64,000 nucleotides of DNA from Streptomyces coacervatus (GTDB taxonomy: Bacteria > Actinomycetota > Actinomycetes > Streptomycetales > Streptomycetaceae). The notes beneath the pieces are model-generated. The model searched no databases. It had not been told where the DNA came from and saw only the letters and a program-made list of their open reading frames with translations. Below, piece by piece: positions 35,227 through 44,362 of the stretch (position 1 is its first letter; the number at the start of each line of letters is the position of its first letter). Where the stretch lies: assembly GCF_029223485.1 (NCBI RefSeq), contig NZ_JARHTP010000006.1, positions 186,001-250,000 of the forward strand. Reading direction: 5' to 3'. The position numbers and the translations under genes were made by a program.

Positions 35227-36486
35227 CTACTCGTTGGCGGCCCGCGGCCGCTCGCCGTCCTCGTACTGGTCGAACAGCGGCGTACGCCCCCGCTCCCGGG
35301 CCCGCCGCGCGGAAGCCGCACGGCGGGCGTCACTGCGCCCGTCGTCGTCCGCCCTGTCCTCCGCGGGGGCTGCCGCGTCCGGTGCCGCGGCGTCGGCGGC
35401 CGGTGTCTCCTGGTCCCGGGCCACGGAACTCGACCGTGCCGAGCTCCATGCGTCGGGCGCTCCGAGGTCGACGTCCGAGGTGGCCCGCGGAGCGACCGGG
35501 GCGGTCACGTACGTCGGCAGCGGCACCGGCACCGGATCCCAGCTGTCGCCGTGTCCGGGCCGCCGCTGCCGCTCGCGCTGCTGGTCCACCCACTCGGCGT
35601 GGTCGGTCTGCTCGACGAGGGCACGCCGGTCGGCGGCGAGCGCGGACAGTCCGGGGTCGGTGTCCTGTCCTGGTCCGCCGTCCGATTCGTCGGCGTCCGC
35701 TTCGGTGGCGGCCGTGCGCCGACGCGGCTGGCGGGCGCGCTCCCGGAGCCGCTCGGCGGCGACCTCGGCGCGGCGCCGGTCCATCTGGAAGGCGAAGCGG
35801 CGTCGCTCCTGGGAGCGCAGGTACACGATGTACGCGCTGAGCAGCACGGCGGGCACGCCGGGCGCCCAGAGGAACGCGAGCCCCCCGACCGCGGCGACGA
35901 CCGTGCCGAGCGTGAACGCGACGAAGAGCATCACGGTGGTGCGCCGACGCCGCGCGAGCGCCTTCGTGCGCCGAGCGCGCGCCACCGCCGCTTCCTCCGC
36001 GGGCGTGCGCCGCGGCACGGGCACGCGCTTCCGTGCCGGGGCGGGGGCCGGTGCGGGTGCCGGGGCTTCCGCCTTCTCCCGGGCCGGCGCCTGCTCCCGA
36101 GCCGGCGCCTGCTCCCGGGCCGGCGCATGATCTCGGGCCGACGCCTGTTCTCGTGCCGGTTGTGCCCGCCCTTCCGGCTGCGCCGGTACGTCCGCGCGCA
36201 CCTGAGGGCGGGCCGGAGGCATGGCGAAGGCCCGGACGTCCACCGAGTCGGTGACGGCGTCCGGACGACCGGCGCTGGACTCCCCCTCCTCGGTGGAGCG
36301 CGCCTGCAGGTCCTTGGCGTATCGGCGCTCCATACCCGCCCGTCCGGACAGCAGCCGGATGGCGGTGCTGAAGCGTTCCGTCGGACGGGCCTCGTTCAGC
36401 TCGTCCTGCCTACGGAGCCACATCGGCACCAAGTAGGCGGCCCAGGCCCCGACAATGACTGCGTAGATGAGGCCGCTGCTGCTCAC
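35227..36486 (-). CDS. sepX: divisome membrane protein SepX/GlpR
   Basis: This 419-residue protein starts with one transmembrane helix (SSSGLIYAVIVGAWAAYLVPMWLRR), has a long disordered middle rich in Pro, Ala and Arg with a tandem repeat PAREQA (about residues 109-135) and PAPAPAPA, then two more helices (TTVMLFVAFTLGTVVAAVGG and the next) near 183-220 and a charged tail. This matches the actinobacterial protein called SepX in Streptomyces (hyphal division) and GlpR in Corynebacterium (receptor of gephyrin-like Glp). The molybdopterin-type gene glp lies 2.8 kb away. The GTG start gives VSSSGL. It is preceded by 194 bases holding only a short inverted repeat (GCCTCAC/GTGAGGC). Confidence 0.83.
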   Translation of the reverse strand: MSSSGLIYAVIVGAWAAYLVPMWLRRQDELNEARPTERFSTAIRLLSGRAGMERRYAKDLQARSTEEGESSAGRPDAVTDSVDVRAFAMPPARPQVRADVPAQPEGRAQPAREQASARDHAPAREQAPAREQAPAREKAEAPAPAPAPAPARKRVPVPRRTPAEEAAVARARRTKALARRRRTTVMLFVAFTLGTVVAAVGGLAFLWAPGVPAVLLSAYIVYLRSQERRRFAFQMDRRRAEVAAERLRERARQPRRRTAATEADADESDGGPGQDTDPGLSALAADRRALVEQTDHAEWVDQQRERQRRPGHGDSWDPVPVPLPTYVTAPVAPRATSDVDLGAPDAWSSARSSSVARDQETPAADAAAPDAAAPAEDRADDDGRSDARRAASARRARERGRTPLFDQYEDGERPRAANE

Positions 36487-36680
36487 GCCTCACACGGTAG
36501 AGGGGTTTGCGTGAGGCCATCTGCCAATTGAGCCGGTGTGTCGCACGATCTGGCTGATATTTCGAACTTTTTTTGTGACCGATGCGATCAGCACCCCACC
36601 GAGGGCGTGAATTTAGCGCCTTGAGGTGGTCGCTGCGCGATCAATTTCGAACACATATTCAATTTACCGGGACTGCCGGA

Positions 36681-37283
36681 CTATGCGGGATTACCCCGAG
36701 TACGTGCCCGCTGCCAGCGGTTGAGCAACCCGTCGGGCACCTCTTCCGCAGTGAGCGCGAAGACGAGGTGGTCGCGCCAGGCTCCGTCGATGTGGAGATA
36801 ACGCGGCCTGAGGCCCTCCTCACGGAATCCGAGTTTCTCCACGACCCGGCGGCTGGGCCCGTTCTCGGGGCGAATGCAGACCTCGATGCGGTGCAGTCCG
36901 ACGGCCCGGAAACAGTGGTCCACGACAAGTGCCACGGAGGTCGGCATCACACCACGTCCGGCCACCGACTCGTCCACCCAGTAGCCGATGTGGCCAGAGC
37001 ACATGGAGCCCCAGGTGATTCCGGCGACCGTCAGCTGCCCGACCAGCCGCCCCTGGTACTCGATGACGAACGGCAGCATCCGGCCGGAGCCGGCCTCGGA
37101 GCGAAGGTGCCGGACCATCTGGCGATACGTCGGCCGGTGCGCGATCGGCCCGCTCGGGGTGGGCGGCGGAATGGTCGCCTCCCAGGGACGCAGCCAGTCC
37201 CGGTTGCGCCGGTTGACCTCGCGCCAGGCCCGCTGGTCGCGCAGCTTTATCGGCCTCAGGACGATGTCGCCGTCCGTCAGCAC
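36681..37283 (-). CDS. RimJ/RimL-like GNAT acetyltransferase
   Basis: This 200-residue enzyme has GSMCSGHIGYWVDESVAGRGV (acetyl-CoA region about 94-115), the RimJ-like C-terminal stretch NGPSRRVVEKLGFREEGLRPRYLHIDGAWRDHLVFAL. It may acetylate a ribosomal protein or small amine; the substrate is not known. The start is GTG 37283, 20 bases after the mogA stop, with only a weak ribosome site. It belongs to the leftward galU-glp-moaC-mogA run. Confidence 0.82.
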   Translation of the reverse strand: MLTDGDIVLRPIKLRDQRAWREVNRRNRDWLRPWEATIPPPTPSGPIAHRPTYRQMVRHLRSEAGSGRMLPFVIEYQGRLVGQLTVAGITWGSMCSGHIGYWVDESVAGRGVMPTSVALVVDHCFRAVGLHRIEVCIRPENGPSRRVVEKLGFREEGLRPRYLHIDGAWRDHLVFALTAEEVPDGLLNRWQRARTRGNPA

Positions 37284-37303
37284 GACGGGCCAGGATGGGC
37301 TGT

Positions 37304-37810
37304 TCAGCTCGCACCCCCACTGGTGGCGCCGGGTCTGGGGTGGTCGCCGCCGCGGATCTGCTCGACGGCGTGGATCAGGACGGGCTCCAGGACGGCCAGT
37401 CCGTCCCGCACCCCACCGGTGGAACCCGGCAGATTGACGATCAGTGTCCCTCCCGCCACTCCGGCCAGGCCCCGGGAGAGCGCGGCGGTGGGCACCTTCT
37501 CCCGTCCGAACGCCCTGATGGCCTCCGCGATGCCCGGCACCTCGTAGTCGATCACCTTGCGTGTGGCCTCGGGTGTGCGGTCGGTCGGTGAGATGCCGGT
37601 GCCTCCGGTGGTCACGATCACGTCGTACCCAGCCTCGGCCCCGGTCCGCAGGGCGGCCTCCACGGGGTCGCCGTCGGGGACGACCTGCGGTCCGTCCACG
37701 GCGAAGCCGAAGCCCCTCAGGCCGTCGGCGATCAGCGGGCCGCCCTTGTCCTCGTAGACGCCCGCGGCAGCACGGTTGGAGGCGGTGACCACCAGAGCGC
37801 GATAGGTCAT
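37304..37810 (-). CDS. mogA: molybdopterin adenylyltransferase MogA/MoaB
   Basis: This 168-residue enzyme adenylates molybdopterin during molybdenum cofactor assembly. Features are YRALVVTASNRAAAG, TTGGTGISPTDRTPEAT and VNLPGSTGGVRDGLAVL. ATG 37810 overlaps the moaC stop (ATGA), so translation is coupled. The family is small and clear; MogA and MoaB are not told apart by sequence reading alone. Confidence 0.88.
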   Translation of the reverse strand: MTYRALVVTASNRAAAGVYEDKGGPLIADGLRGFGFAVDGPQVVPDGDPVEAALRTGAEAGYDVIVTTGGTGISPTDRTPEATRKVIDYEVPGIAEAIRAFGREKVPTAALSRGLAGVAGGTLIVNLPGSTGGVRDGLAVLEPVLIHAVEQIRGGDHPRPGATSGGAS

Positions 37811-38286
37811 GTCCGGCTCCAGTCGCCCGACTTGCCGCCCGTCTTCTCCTCCACCCGTACGTCCGTGATGACCGCTCCCTTGTCGACCGCCTTGACCATG
37901 TCGATCACGGTGAGCGCGGCGACGGAGACGGCTGTGAGGGCCTCCATCTCGACGCCCGTGCGGTCCGTGGTCCTGACGGTGGCCAGGATCTCGACGGCGT
38001 CGTCCGCGACCGACAGATCCAGTTTCACACCGGTCACCGACAACGGGTGGCACAGCGGGATGAGGTCCGGGGTGCGCTTGGCGCCCATGATGCCCGCGAT
38101 GCGCGCGGTGGCGAGGGCGTCGCCCTTGGGGACTCCCTCACCGCGCAGCAGCTCGACCACTCGGGGCGAGACCAGGACGCGTCCGCTGGCGCGGGCGGTG
38201 CGCGCGGTCACGTCCTTGCCGGACACGTCGACCATGCGGGCGGCGCCCGCGTCGTCGATGTGCGTCAGTCGATCGTCCGTACTCAT
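37807..38286 (-). CDS. moaC: cyclic pyranopterin monophosphate synthase MoaC
   Basis: This 159-residue enzyme makes cyclic pyranopterin monophosphate in the cofactor pathway. It shows LTHIDDAGAARMVDVSGKDVTARTA, AGIMGAKRTPDLIPLCHPL (catalytic Cys-His loop) and GVEMEALTAVSVAALTVIDMVK. The ATG at 38286 is chosen over longer alternatives because it gives the MoaC start. It is followed at once by mogA and lies 87 bases after glp. Confidence 0.92.
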   Translation of the reverse strand: MSTDDRLTHIDDAGAARMVDVSGKDVTARTARASGRVLVSPRVVELLRGEGVPKGDALATARIAGIMGAKRTPDLIPLCHPLSVTGVKLDLSVADDAVEILATVRTTDRTGVEMEALTAVSVAALTVIDMVKAVDKGAVITDVRVEEKTGGKSGDWSRT

Positions 38287-38373
38287 TGGTTGTGTGGCGC
38301 TCCCGGTCCGGGCCCCTCGCGGTGCGGTGCGTGGGGTTGTTGTGCGCGACACGGTATCGCGGGCCAGGGGCGC

Positions 38374-39696
38374 TCAGCCGAGCAGGACGACCTCGACCTC
38401 GGTGCCGGGCTCGACGGACTCCACGTCCTCGGGGACGACGATCAGCGCGTCGGCCTGTGCGAGGGCCGCCACCAGGTGGGATCCGGCGCCGCCGACCGGG
38501 GTCACGGAGCCGTCGGCGTACGCCCCCCGCAGGAACTGTCTGCGGCCCTTCGGCGAGGTCAGCGCCTTGCTGGCGGTGAGGGTCGCGCGGGTGCGCGGCC
38601 GGTGGACGTCGTCGAGCCCCATGAGGGTGCGGATCGCGGGGCGGACGAAGAGCTCGAAGGAGACGTACGACGACACCGGGTTGCCGGGGAGTGCCAGCAG
38701 CGGGGTGTGGTCCGGGCCGATGGAGCCGAAGCCCTGGGGCTTGCCGGGCTGCATGGCGAGCTTGCGGAAGTCGATGCCGCTGCCCGGCTCGTCCTCGTCG
38801 CCGACGTAGGACAGCGCCTCCTTGACGACGTCGTACGCCCCGACGCTCACGCCGCCCGTGGTGACCATGAGGTCGGCGCGGACGAGCTGGTCCTCGATGG
38901 TGTTGCGGAGGGTTTCCGCGTCGTCGGCGACGGCGCCCACGCGGTAGGCGATGGCGCCGGCGTCGCGGGCGGCGGCGGTGAGGGCGAAGCTGTTGGAGTC
39001 GTAGATCTGGCCGCTGCCCAGTTCCTCGTCGGGCTGGACGAGTTCGCTGCCGGTGGACATGACGACCACACGCGGGCGCGGGCGCACCCGTACCGTGCCG
39101 CGGCCGATCGCGGCGAGCAGGGCGATCTGCGGCGGGCCGAGGACCGTACCGGCCTCGAGGGCGCGGTCCCCGGCCTTCACATCGCTGCCCTTAGCGCGTA
39201 CATGCGCGCGTGCCTCGGCCGGGCGGTGCACGCGCACGTGCCCCTCGGCGCCCTCGGGGGCCAGGGCTCGGGCGCGCATCCCGGTCACCGGGCCCTCGCC
39301 CAGGCCTCCGTCGGTCCACTCGACGGGGACGACGGTCTCCGCGCCGGGCGGCAGCGGAGCGCCGGTCATGATGCGGGCGGCCTGGCCGGGGCCCACATGG
39401 AGCAGTTCGGCCTGGCCCGCCGCGACGTCCCCGACCACGTCCAGGACGGCGGGGAACTCCTCGCTCGCGCCCGCGACATCCGCGACCCGCACCGCGTACC
39501 CGTCCATGGAGCTGTTGTCGAACGGCGGCAGTGAGAGGGGCACCGTGACGTCCTCGACCAGGACGCAGCCCTGGGCGTCGAGGAGCTGCAGCTCGATGGG
39601 TTCCAGGGGGCGGACGGTCGTGAGGATGTCCTCCAGGTGTTCGTCCACCGACCACAGGTGGTCCCGGCCGGTGGTGCGGGGCGCGGCGCTGCTCAA
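38374..39696 (-). CDS. glp: gephyrin-like molybdopterin molybdotransferase (MoeA/Glp)
   Basis: This 440-residue enzyme inserts molybdate into adenylated molybdopterin. Motifs are LPPFDNSSMDGYAVRVADV, PGQAARIMTGAPLPPGA, STGSELVQPDEEL, TTGGVSVGAYDVVKEAL and LPGNPVSSYVSFELFV. The start is TTG 39696, 11 bases after GAGGAG. In Corynebacterium a related protein called Glp also binds FtsZ and a membrane receptor; the nearness of sepX/glpR supports that assignment here over a plain MoeA, but sequence reading does not prove it. galU ends 5 bases upstream. Confidence 0.88.
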   Translation of the reverse strand: MSSAAPRTTGRDHLWSVDEHLEDILTTVRPLEPIELQLLDAQGCVLVEDVTVPLSLPPFDNSSMDGYAVRVADVAGASEEFPAVLDVVGDVAAGQAELLHVGPGQAARIMTGAPLPPGAETVVPVEWTDGGLGEGPVTGMRARALAPEGAEGHVRVHRPAEARAHVRAKGSDVKAGDRALEAGTVLGPPQIALLAAIGRGTVRVRPRPRVVVMSTGSELVQPDEELGSGQIYDSNSFALTAAARDAGAIAYRVGAVADDAETLRNTIEDQLVRADLMVTTGGVSVGAYDVVKEALSYVGDEDEPGSGIDFRKLAMQPGKPQGFGSIGPDHTPLLALPGNPVSSYVSFELFVRPAIRTLMGLDDVHRPRTRATLTASKALTSPKGRRQFLRGAYADGSVTPVGGAGSHLVAALAQADALIVVPEDVESVEPGTEVEVVLLG

Positions 39697-39701
39697 CGTT
39701 G

Positions 39702-40604
39702 CTACATCTCCTCGGCTACGTAACTGCGAAGCCAGGTCCGGAAGTCCGGGCCCAGGTCTTCACGTTCGCATGCGAGTCTGACAATGGCACGCAGGTAGTC
39801 GCCGCGGTCGCCGGTGTCATAGCGGCGGCCCTTGAAGACGACGCCGTGCACGGGGCCGCCGACCTTCTCGTCCGCGGCGAGCTGCTGCAGGGCGTCGGTG
39901 AGCTGGATCTCGTTGCCGCGGCCCGGCTCGGTCTTGCGCAGTATGTCGAAGATGTGCGGGTCGAGGACATAGCGGCCGATGATCGCGTAGTTCGACGGAG
40001 CGTCCGCCGCGGCCGGCTTCTCGACCAGGTCGTGGACCTTGACCACATCGGCGTCGTCGGTGGGGTCGACGGCAGCGCAGCCGTAGAGGTGGATCTGCTC
40101 GGGTGCGACCTCCATGAGCGCGATGACGCTGCCGCCGCGCTGCTCCTGGACCTCGACCATGCGGGCGAGGAGCGGGTCGCGCGGGTCGATCAGGTCGTCG
40201 CCGAGGAGGACGGCGAAGGGCTCGTGGCCGACGTGCGGGGCGGCGCACAGCACCGCGTGGCCGAGGCCCCTGGGGTCGCCCTGGCGCACATAGTGCATGG
40301 TCGCGAGGTCGCTGGACTCCTGGACCTTGGCGAGCCGACCCGCGTCGCCCTTCTTCTGGAGGGCGGACTCGAGCTCGTAGTTGCGGTCGAAGTGGTCCTC
40401 CAGGGGGCGCTTGTTGCGGCCCGTGATCATGAGGACGTCGTCGAGGCCCGCCGACACGGCCTCTTCGACCACGTATTGAATCGCCGGCTTGTCGACGACC
40501 GGCAGCATCTCCTTGGGAGTGGCTTTGGTGGCCGGCAGGAACCGGGTGCCGAGGCCTGCTGCGGGGATGACAGCCTTGCTGATCCTGGGGTGCGACTGGG
40601 TCAT
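39702..40604 (-). CDS. galU: UTP-glucose-1-phosphate uridylyltransferase
   Basis: This 300-residue enzyme makes UDP-glucose. It has the nucleotide motif AAGLGTRFLPATKATPKEML (residues 15-34), VLLGDDLI, VEKP and FKGRRYDTGDRGDYLRA. It heads a leftward run with glp, moaC, mogA and an acetyltransferase and is divergent from 5-formyltetrahydrofolate cyclo-ligase. Confidence 0.95.
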   Translation of the reverse strand: MTQSHPRISKAVIPAAGLGTRFLPATKATPKEMLPVVDKPAIQYVVEEAVSAGLDDVLMITGRNKRPLEDHFDRNYELESALQKKGDAGRLAKVQESSDLATMHYVRQGDPRGLGHAVLCAAPHVGHEPFAVLLGDDLIDPRDPLLARMVEVQEQRGGSVIALMEVAPEQIHLYGCAAVDPTDDADVVKVHDLVEKPAAADAPSNYAIIGRYVLDPHIFDILRKTEPGRGNEIQLTDALQQLAADEKVGGPVHGVVFKGRRYDTGDRGDYLRAIVRLACEREDLGPDFRTWLRSYVAEEM

Positions 40605-40689
40605 GGCCGCAACCTTATCCGGTGCCTTTGCAGGGAATCTGTAGCTCCGGTTAATTGGCTCTCATATGAGCGCATAAGGAAGGGTACGG

Positions 40690-41313
40690 GTGCGACCTGT
40701 GAGTCACATCGGACGTGCGGCCGAGCCTGACAAGCGAATGTTGCGGCGAGAGTTCCTCGCGGTGAGAAACAGATTGACGGCCGATGACGTGCGGGAAGCC
40801 GCGGCCGCGCTGGCCGGGCGCGCGCTCGAACTGCCCGAACTGGCGCACGCGCGCACGGTGGCGGCGTACGTCTCGGTGGGGAGCGAGCCGGGGACGCTCG
40901 CGCTGCTGGATGTGCTGCATGCGCGGGGCGTGCGCGTCCTGCTGCCGGCGCTCCTCGCGGACAACGATCTCGACTGGGGCGCCTACGACGGGGAGGGCTC
41001 CCTCGCGCGCGTCCAACACGGCGGAAAAATGGCCCTCTTCGAGCCCCTCGGCGAACGTCTCGGCCCGGACGCCGTGACCGGGGCCGATGTCGTGCTGCTG
41101 CCCGGTCTTGCGGTCGACGCGCGCGGGATGCGGCTGGGGCGCGGCGGGGGGTCGTACGACCGTGTCCTCGCCCGCCTGGAGCGCGCGGACGCCCACCCCG
41201 CGCTGGTGGTGCTCCTGTACGACTCGGAGGTCGTCGGGCACGTCCCTGAGGAGGCCCATGACCGGCCGGTGCAGGCGGTGGTGACACCGTCGGCGGTACG
41301 GCGGTTCACATGA
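40690..41313 (+). CDS. 5-formyltetrahydrofolate cyclo-ligase
   Basis: This 207-residue enzyme converts 5-formyl-THF to methenyl-THF with ATP. It has the N-terminal KRMLRREFLAVRNRL, VLLPGLAVDARGMRLGRGGGSYDRVLARL (residues 135-163) and QAVVTPSAVRRF. The GTG at 40690 is placed 5 bases after GGAAGG; GTG 40699 is an alternative. A strong palindromic terminator follows. Confidence 0.93.
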   Translation: MRPVSHIGRAAEPDKRMLRREFLAVRNRLTADDVREAAAALAGRALELPELAHARTVAAYVSVGSEPGTLALLDVLHARGVRVLLPALLADNDLDWGAYDGEGSLARVQHGGKMALFEPLGERLGPDAVTGADVVLLPGLAVDARGMRLGRGGGSYDRVLARLERADAHPALVVLLYDSEVVGHVPEEAHDRPVQAVVTPSAVRRFT

Positions 41314-41314
41314 G

Positions 41315-41346
41315 AAGTGCCCTCCACGCGCGCGTGGAGGGCACTT
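41315..41346. terminator. perfect palindromic bidirectional terminator
   Basis: AAGTGCCCTCCACGCG (41315-41330) is followed immediately by its exact complement (41331-41346). It serves the rightward cyclo-ligase and the leftward penicillin acylase genes, which end 2 and 30 bases away. Confidence 0.88.
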
Positions 41347-41375
41347 TCCGTGGCCGATGACCTATGGCCGGTGGT

Positions 41376-44153
41376 TCATGGCTTCAGCACCAGGGCGTCG
41401 CTCGTGTTCTTGTCGACGGCCTTGTCCGAGAAGTTCCAGTCGAGCAGTTCGCCCTTGACCCACTTGCTCGTCTGGTCGGTGTAGTGCGCGCTGTAGGCGT
41501 GCCCCGAAGCACCGGTGAGGTTGATCCACTTCGACTTGTCGAGGTCGCCGAGGTTGACCACCATGCGCATCGACGGCACCCAGACGACGCCGTATCCGCC
41601 GGCGGCGTTCCAGCCGGTGGCGTTGACCGTCGCCTCGCCGCCGCTGAGCTTCCAGGGGCCGCGGTTGAGGACGTACTTCAGGAAACCGGGGCCGTCGGTG
41701 CCGAGGGTCTGGTTCTTCAGGAACAGGCGGTGCAGCCGGCCCCAGCTCCAGGTGTCGATGTCCTTGCCGAGCTTGGCGGTCAGCTCCCAGCGGGCGTCGA
41801 TCATGGCGCGCTTGAACAGGTCGTCGCGGTTGTCGCTCGCGCCCGGCCGGGTGAGCGACTTGGGCGTGGACCACCAGTCGCTCTTCGGGTTGTCCATGAG
41901 CCCCCGGACGACCTCGAACCAGCGGTCGCCGCCGTCCGGCTGTGCCTGGTCGGCGTCGCGCTGGCCGCACTCGCGCACCTTGTTGGTCTCGTCCGCGGGC
42001 CCGGTGGTGTTGATGGGGTCCACCCACAGGCACTGGCCCTCGACCCGCAGCTCCTTTGGCAGCTTGTTGCCGAAGGCGAGCTTGAGGATGTTGCGCCAGA
42101 CCGAGTTGAAGTAGGCGGCCGCCGCCGAGTCGGCGTCCTGGGTGTAGTCCCAGCCCTCCAGGAGCTCCTGCGCCTCGCGGACGGCCTTCGCTCCGCTGGT
42201 GTCCTTGTCCTTGATGTCGATCTTCAGCAGCGCGGGCACGAGCAGCCTGGCGATCTCACTGCTGTTGTCCAGCTGCATCTGGCGCATGTCGTCGGTGGAC
42301 ATCTTGCCGCCGCCCTTGATCTTCGACTCGATCAGGTCGGTGATGCGCTGGCTGCGGGTGCCGTAGCCCCAGTCCGTGGTGAGCGTGTAGGGGTACTTGT
42401 CCTTGTCGATCACGGCCTGGTTGGCGGTGACGATGTAGCCGCGCTGCGGGTTGTACTCGTAGGGCAGCTCGTCCTGCGGGATGTATCCGGTCCACTTGTA
42501 GCCGGAGTCCCAGCCCGGCGCGGGGATCGAGCCGTCGTCCTTCTTCGCGCGCGTGGGGATCTTTCCGGGCAGCGTGTAGCCGATGTTGGTCTTGTCGGCG
42601 TAGACGAGGTTCTGCGAGGGCACGTCGAACAGGGTGGCCGCGGAACGGAAGTCGCTCCAGTTCGACGCCCTGTCCATGGCGAAGACGGCGTCCATGGCGG
42701 TGCCCGGGTCGAGCGCGGTCCAGCGCAGTGCGATGCCGTAGCCGTCGCCGCGGTCGGGTGCGGCGGTGTTGACGGCGGCCTTCTTGCCGACCGTCACGAG
42801 CTCGTCGTCGCGGTCGGAGAGCAGGGGCATGCCGTCCGCGGTCTGGCGGACGACGATCGTCTTGGACTTGCCGCCGGCGACCTTGATGGTCTCCTCGCGG
42901 GTCTTGAACGGCCGCACCGTGCCGTCGTAGAGGTAGCCGTCGCCGGAGACCTTCTCCAGATACAGGTCGGTGACGTCGACACCGGAGTTGGTCATGCCCC
43001 AGGCGATGTTCTGGTTGTGGCCGATGACCACGCCGGGCATGCCCGCGAAGGTGTAACCGGTCACGTCGTACTGGCACTTGCTGGAGACGGTGCGGCAGTG
43101 CAGGCCCATCTGGTACCAGACGGACGGCAGCGAGGCCGACAGGTGCGGGTCGTTGGCCAGCAGCGGGTGGCCGGTGATGGTGTGACTCCCGGCGACGACC
43201 CAGGAGTTGGAGCCGATGCCCTGGCCGTTCACGCCGACGGCCGTGGGCACGTTGTCCAGGACCTTGTAGAGACCCGACAGCTGGCTCGTCAGGGCCGAGC
43301 CCGCCGACGACGTCGACGCGCCCGTGGCAGAGCTCGTGGACGAGCCACTCGTGGACGAGCTGCCGTTCTGCTCGAACGTCTTGGTGAGCGCGTTGTACTG
43401 GCCCTCCTGGACGATCGCCTTGTTGCGGCTGTACGGGTAGTCCGGGTACAGGTCGTCGATCTGCTGGGGGCCGAGGCGGCTGGTCATCAGGGCGCGGTCG
43501 ATCTCGTCCTGCATATTGCCGCGCAGGTCCCAGGCCATCGCCTTCAGCCAGGAGACCGAGTCGACCGGGGTCCACTGCGCGGGCTTGTAGTCATTGGTGA
43601 AGCCCAGCGCCGCGTACTCCAGGGAGATGTCCTTGCCGCCCTTGCCCTGCAGATAGGCGTTGACTCCCTTGGCGTACGCCTGGAGGTACTTCTTGGTGGA
43701 GGCCGACAACTTGGTGTCGTACTCCTTCTTCGCCACCCGGTCCCAGCCCAGGGTGCGCAGGAACTCGTCGTTCTTGACCTGCCCCTTGCCGAACATCTCC
43801 GACAGGCGCCCGGAGGTCATGTGCCGGCGCACATCCATCTCGTAGAACCGGTCCTGCGCCTGGACATAGCCCTGCGCCATGAACAGGTCCTCGTCGGAGG
43901 AGGCGTAGATCTGCGGGATGCCGTAGCCGTCGCGCTTGACGTCGACGGGACCTGACAGGCCGTCGAGGGTGATCGAGCCCTTCGTCTGCGGGAACGAGGC
44001 ACGGACGGTGCTGATGGACCAGTACGCCCCGTAGGCGACGCCTCCGATGATGGCCAGGACCAGTACCAGCACGACCAATCGGGCTTTGCGCCCCTTCTTC
44101 CTGCCGGACTTGCCGGGCTTGTCACCCGTTGTGGCGGTGGTGTTGGGGGGCAT
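41376..44153 (-). CDS. penicillin acylase family protein
   Basis: This 925-residue N-terminal nucleophile hydrolase has a membrane anchor (about residues 24-44) and should act outside the cell. The alpha part carries GLSGPVDVKRDGYGIPQIYA; a Ser/Thr/Gly-rich spacer lies at 265-287; the catalytic Ser315 (GSNSWVV, self-cleavage between G314 and S315) starts the beta part, followed by HPLLANDPHL. It could cleave acyl groups from beta-lactams or acyl-homoserine lactones; the substrate is unknown. ATG 44153 has AGGA upstream. Confidence 0.88.
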   Translation of the reverse strand: MPPNTTATTGDKPGKSGRKKGRKARLVVLVLVLAIIGGVAYGAYWSISTVRASFPQTKGSITLDGLSGPVDVKRDGYGIPQIYASSDEDLFMAQGYVQAQDRFYEMDVRRHMTSGRLSEMFGKGQVKNDEFLRTLGWDRVAKKEYDTKLSASTKKYLQAYAKGVNAYLQGKGGKDISLEYAALGFTNDYKPAQWTPVDSVSWLKAMAWDLRGNMQDEIDRALMTSRLGPQQIDDLYPDYPYSRNKAIVQEGQYNALTKTFEQNGSSSTSGSSTSSATGASTSSAGSALTSQLSGLYKVLDNVPTAVGVNGQGIGSNSWVVAGSHTITGHPLLANDPHLSASLPSVWYQMGLHCRTVSSKCQYDVTGYTFAGMPGVVIGHNQNIAWGMTNSGVDVTDLYLEKVSGDGYLYDGTVRPFKTREETIKVAGGKSKTIVVRQTADGMPLLSDRDDELVTVGKKAAVNTAAPDRGDGYGIALRWTALDPGTAMDAVFAMDRASNWSDFRSAATLFDVPSQNLVYADKTNIGYTLPGKIPTRAKKDDGSIPAPGWDSGYKWTGYIPQDELPYEYNPQRGYIVTANQAVIDKDKYPYTLTTDWGYGTRSQRITDLIESKIKGGGKMSTDDMRQMQLDNSSEIARLLVPALLKIDIKDKDTSGAKAVREAQELLEGWDYTQDADSAAAAYFNSVWRNILKLAFGNKLPKELRVEGQCLWVDPINTTGPADETNKVRECGQRDADQAQPDGGDRWFEVVRGLMDNPKSDWWSTPKSLTRPGASDNRDDLFKRAMIDARWELTAKLGKDIDTWSWGRLHRLFLKNQTLGTDGPGFLKYVLNRGPWKLSGGEATVNATGWNAAGGYGVVWVPSMRMVVNLGDLDKSKWINLTGASGHAYSAHYTDQTSKWVKGELLDWNFSDKAVDKNTSDALVLKP

Positions 44154-44362
44154 CGCTGTCCTTGCTGTCCTAACGCGAGCGGCAGACGGGCTGTGACGTT
44201 GAATGAGCGCTGGAGCAACCATAGGCGCAGGGCCCTGCGGGCCTTGACGCGGAGTCGGGAACGAGCGCGGGCGAGTGTTCGATCTCGCCTCGGCAAGCGT
44301 CAAGAAATCGTCAAGAGTTAGGTAAGGTAACGAAGTACCTGGGTGCGGAGTGTCTCGACTTC

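Noticed and set aside
36647..36662. LexA-like site TCGAAC-N4-ATTCAA
   Set aside because: Only the first half fits the actinobacterial SOS box and neither neighbour is a DNA repair gene.
44318..44327. Half of an iron box (TTAGGTAAGG) before the antiporter
   Set aside because: The second half of the IdeR/DmdR site is missing, so it is probably chance.
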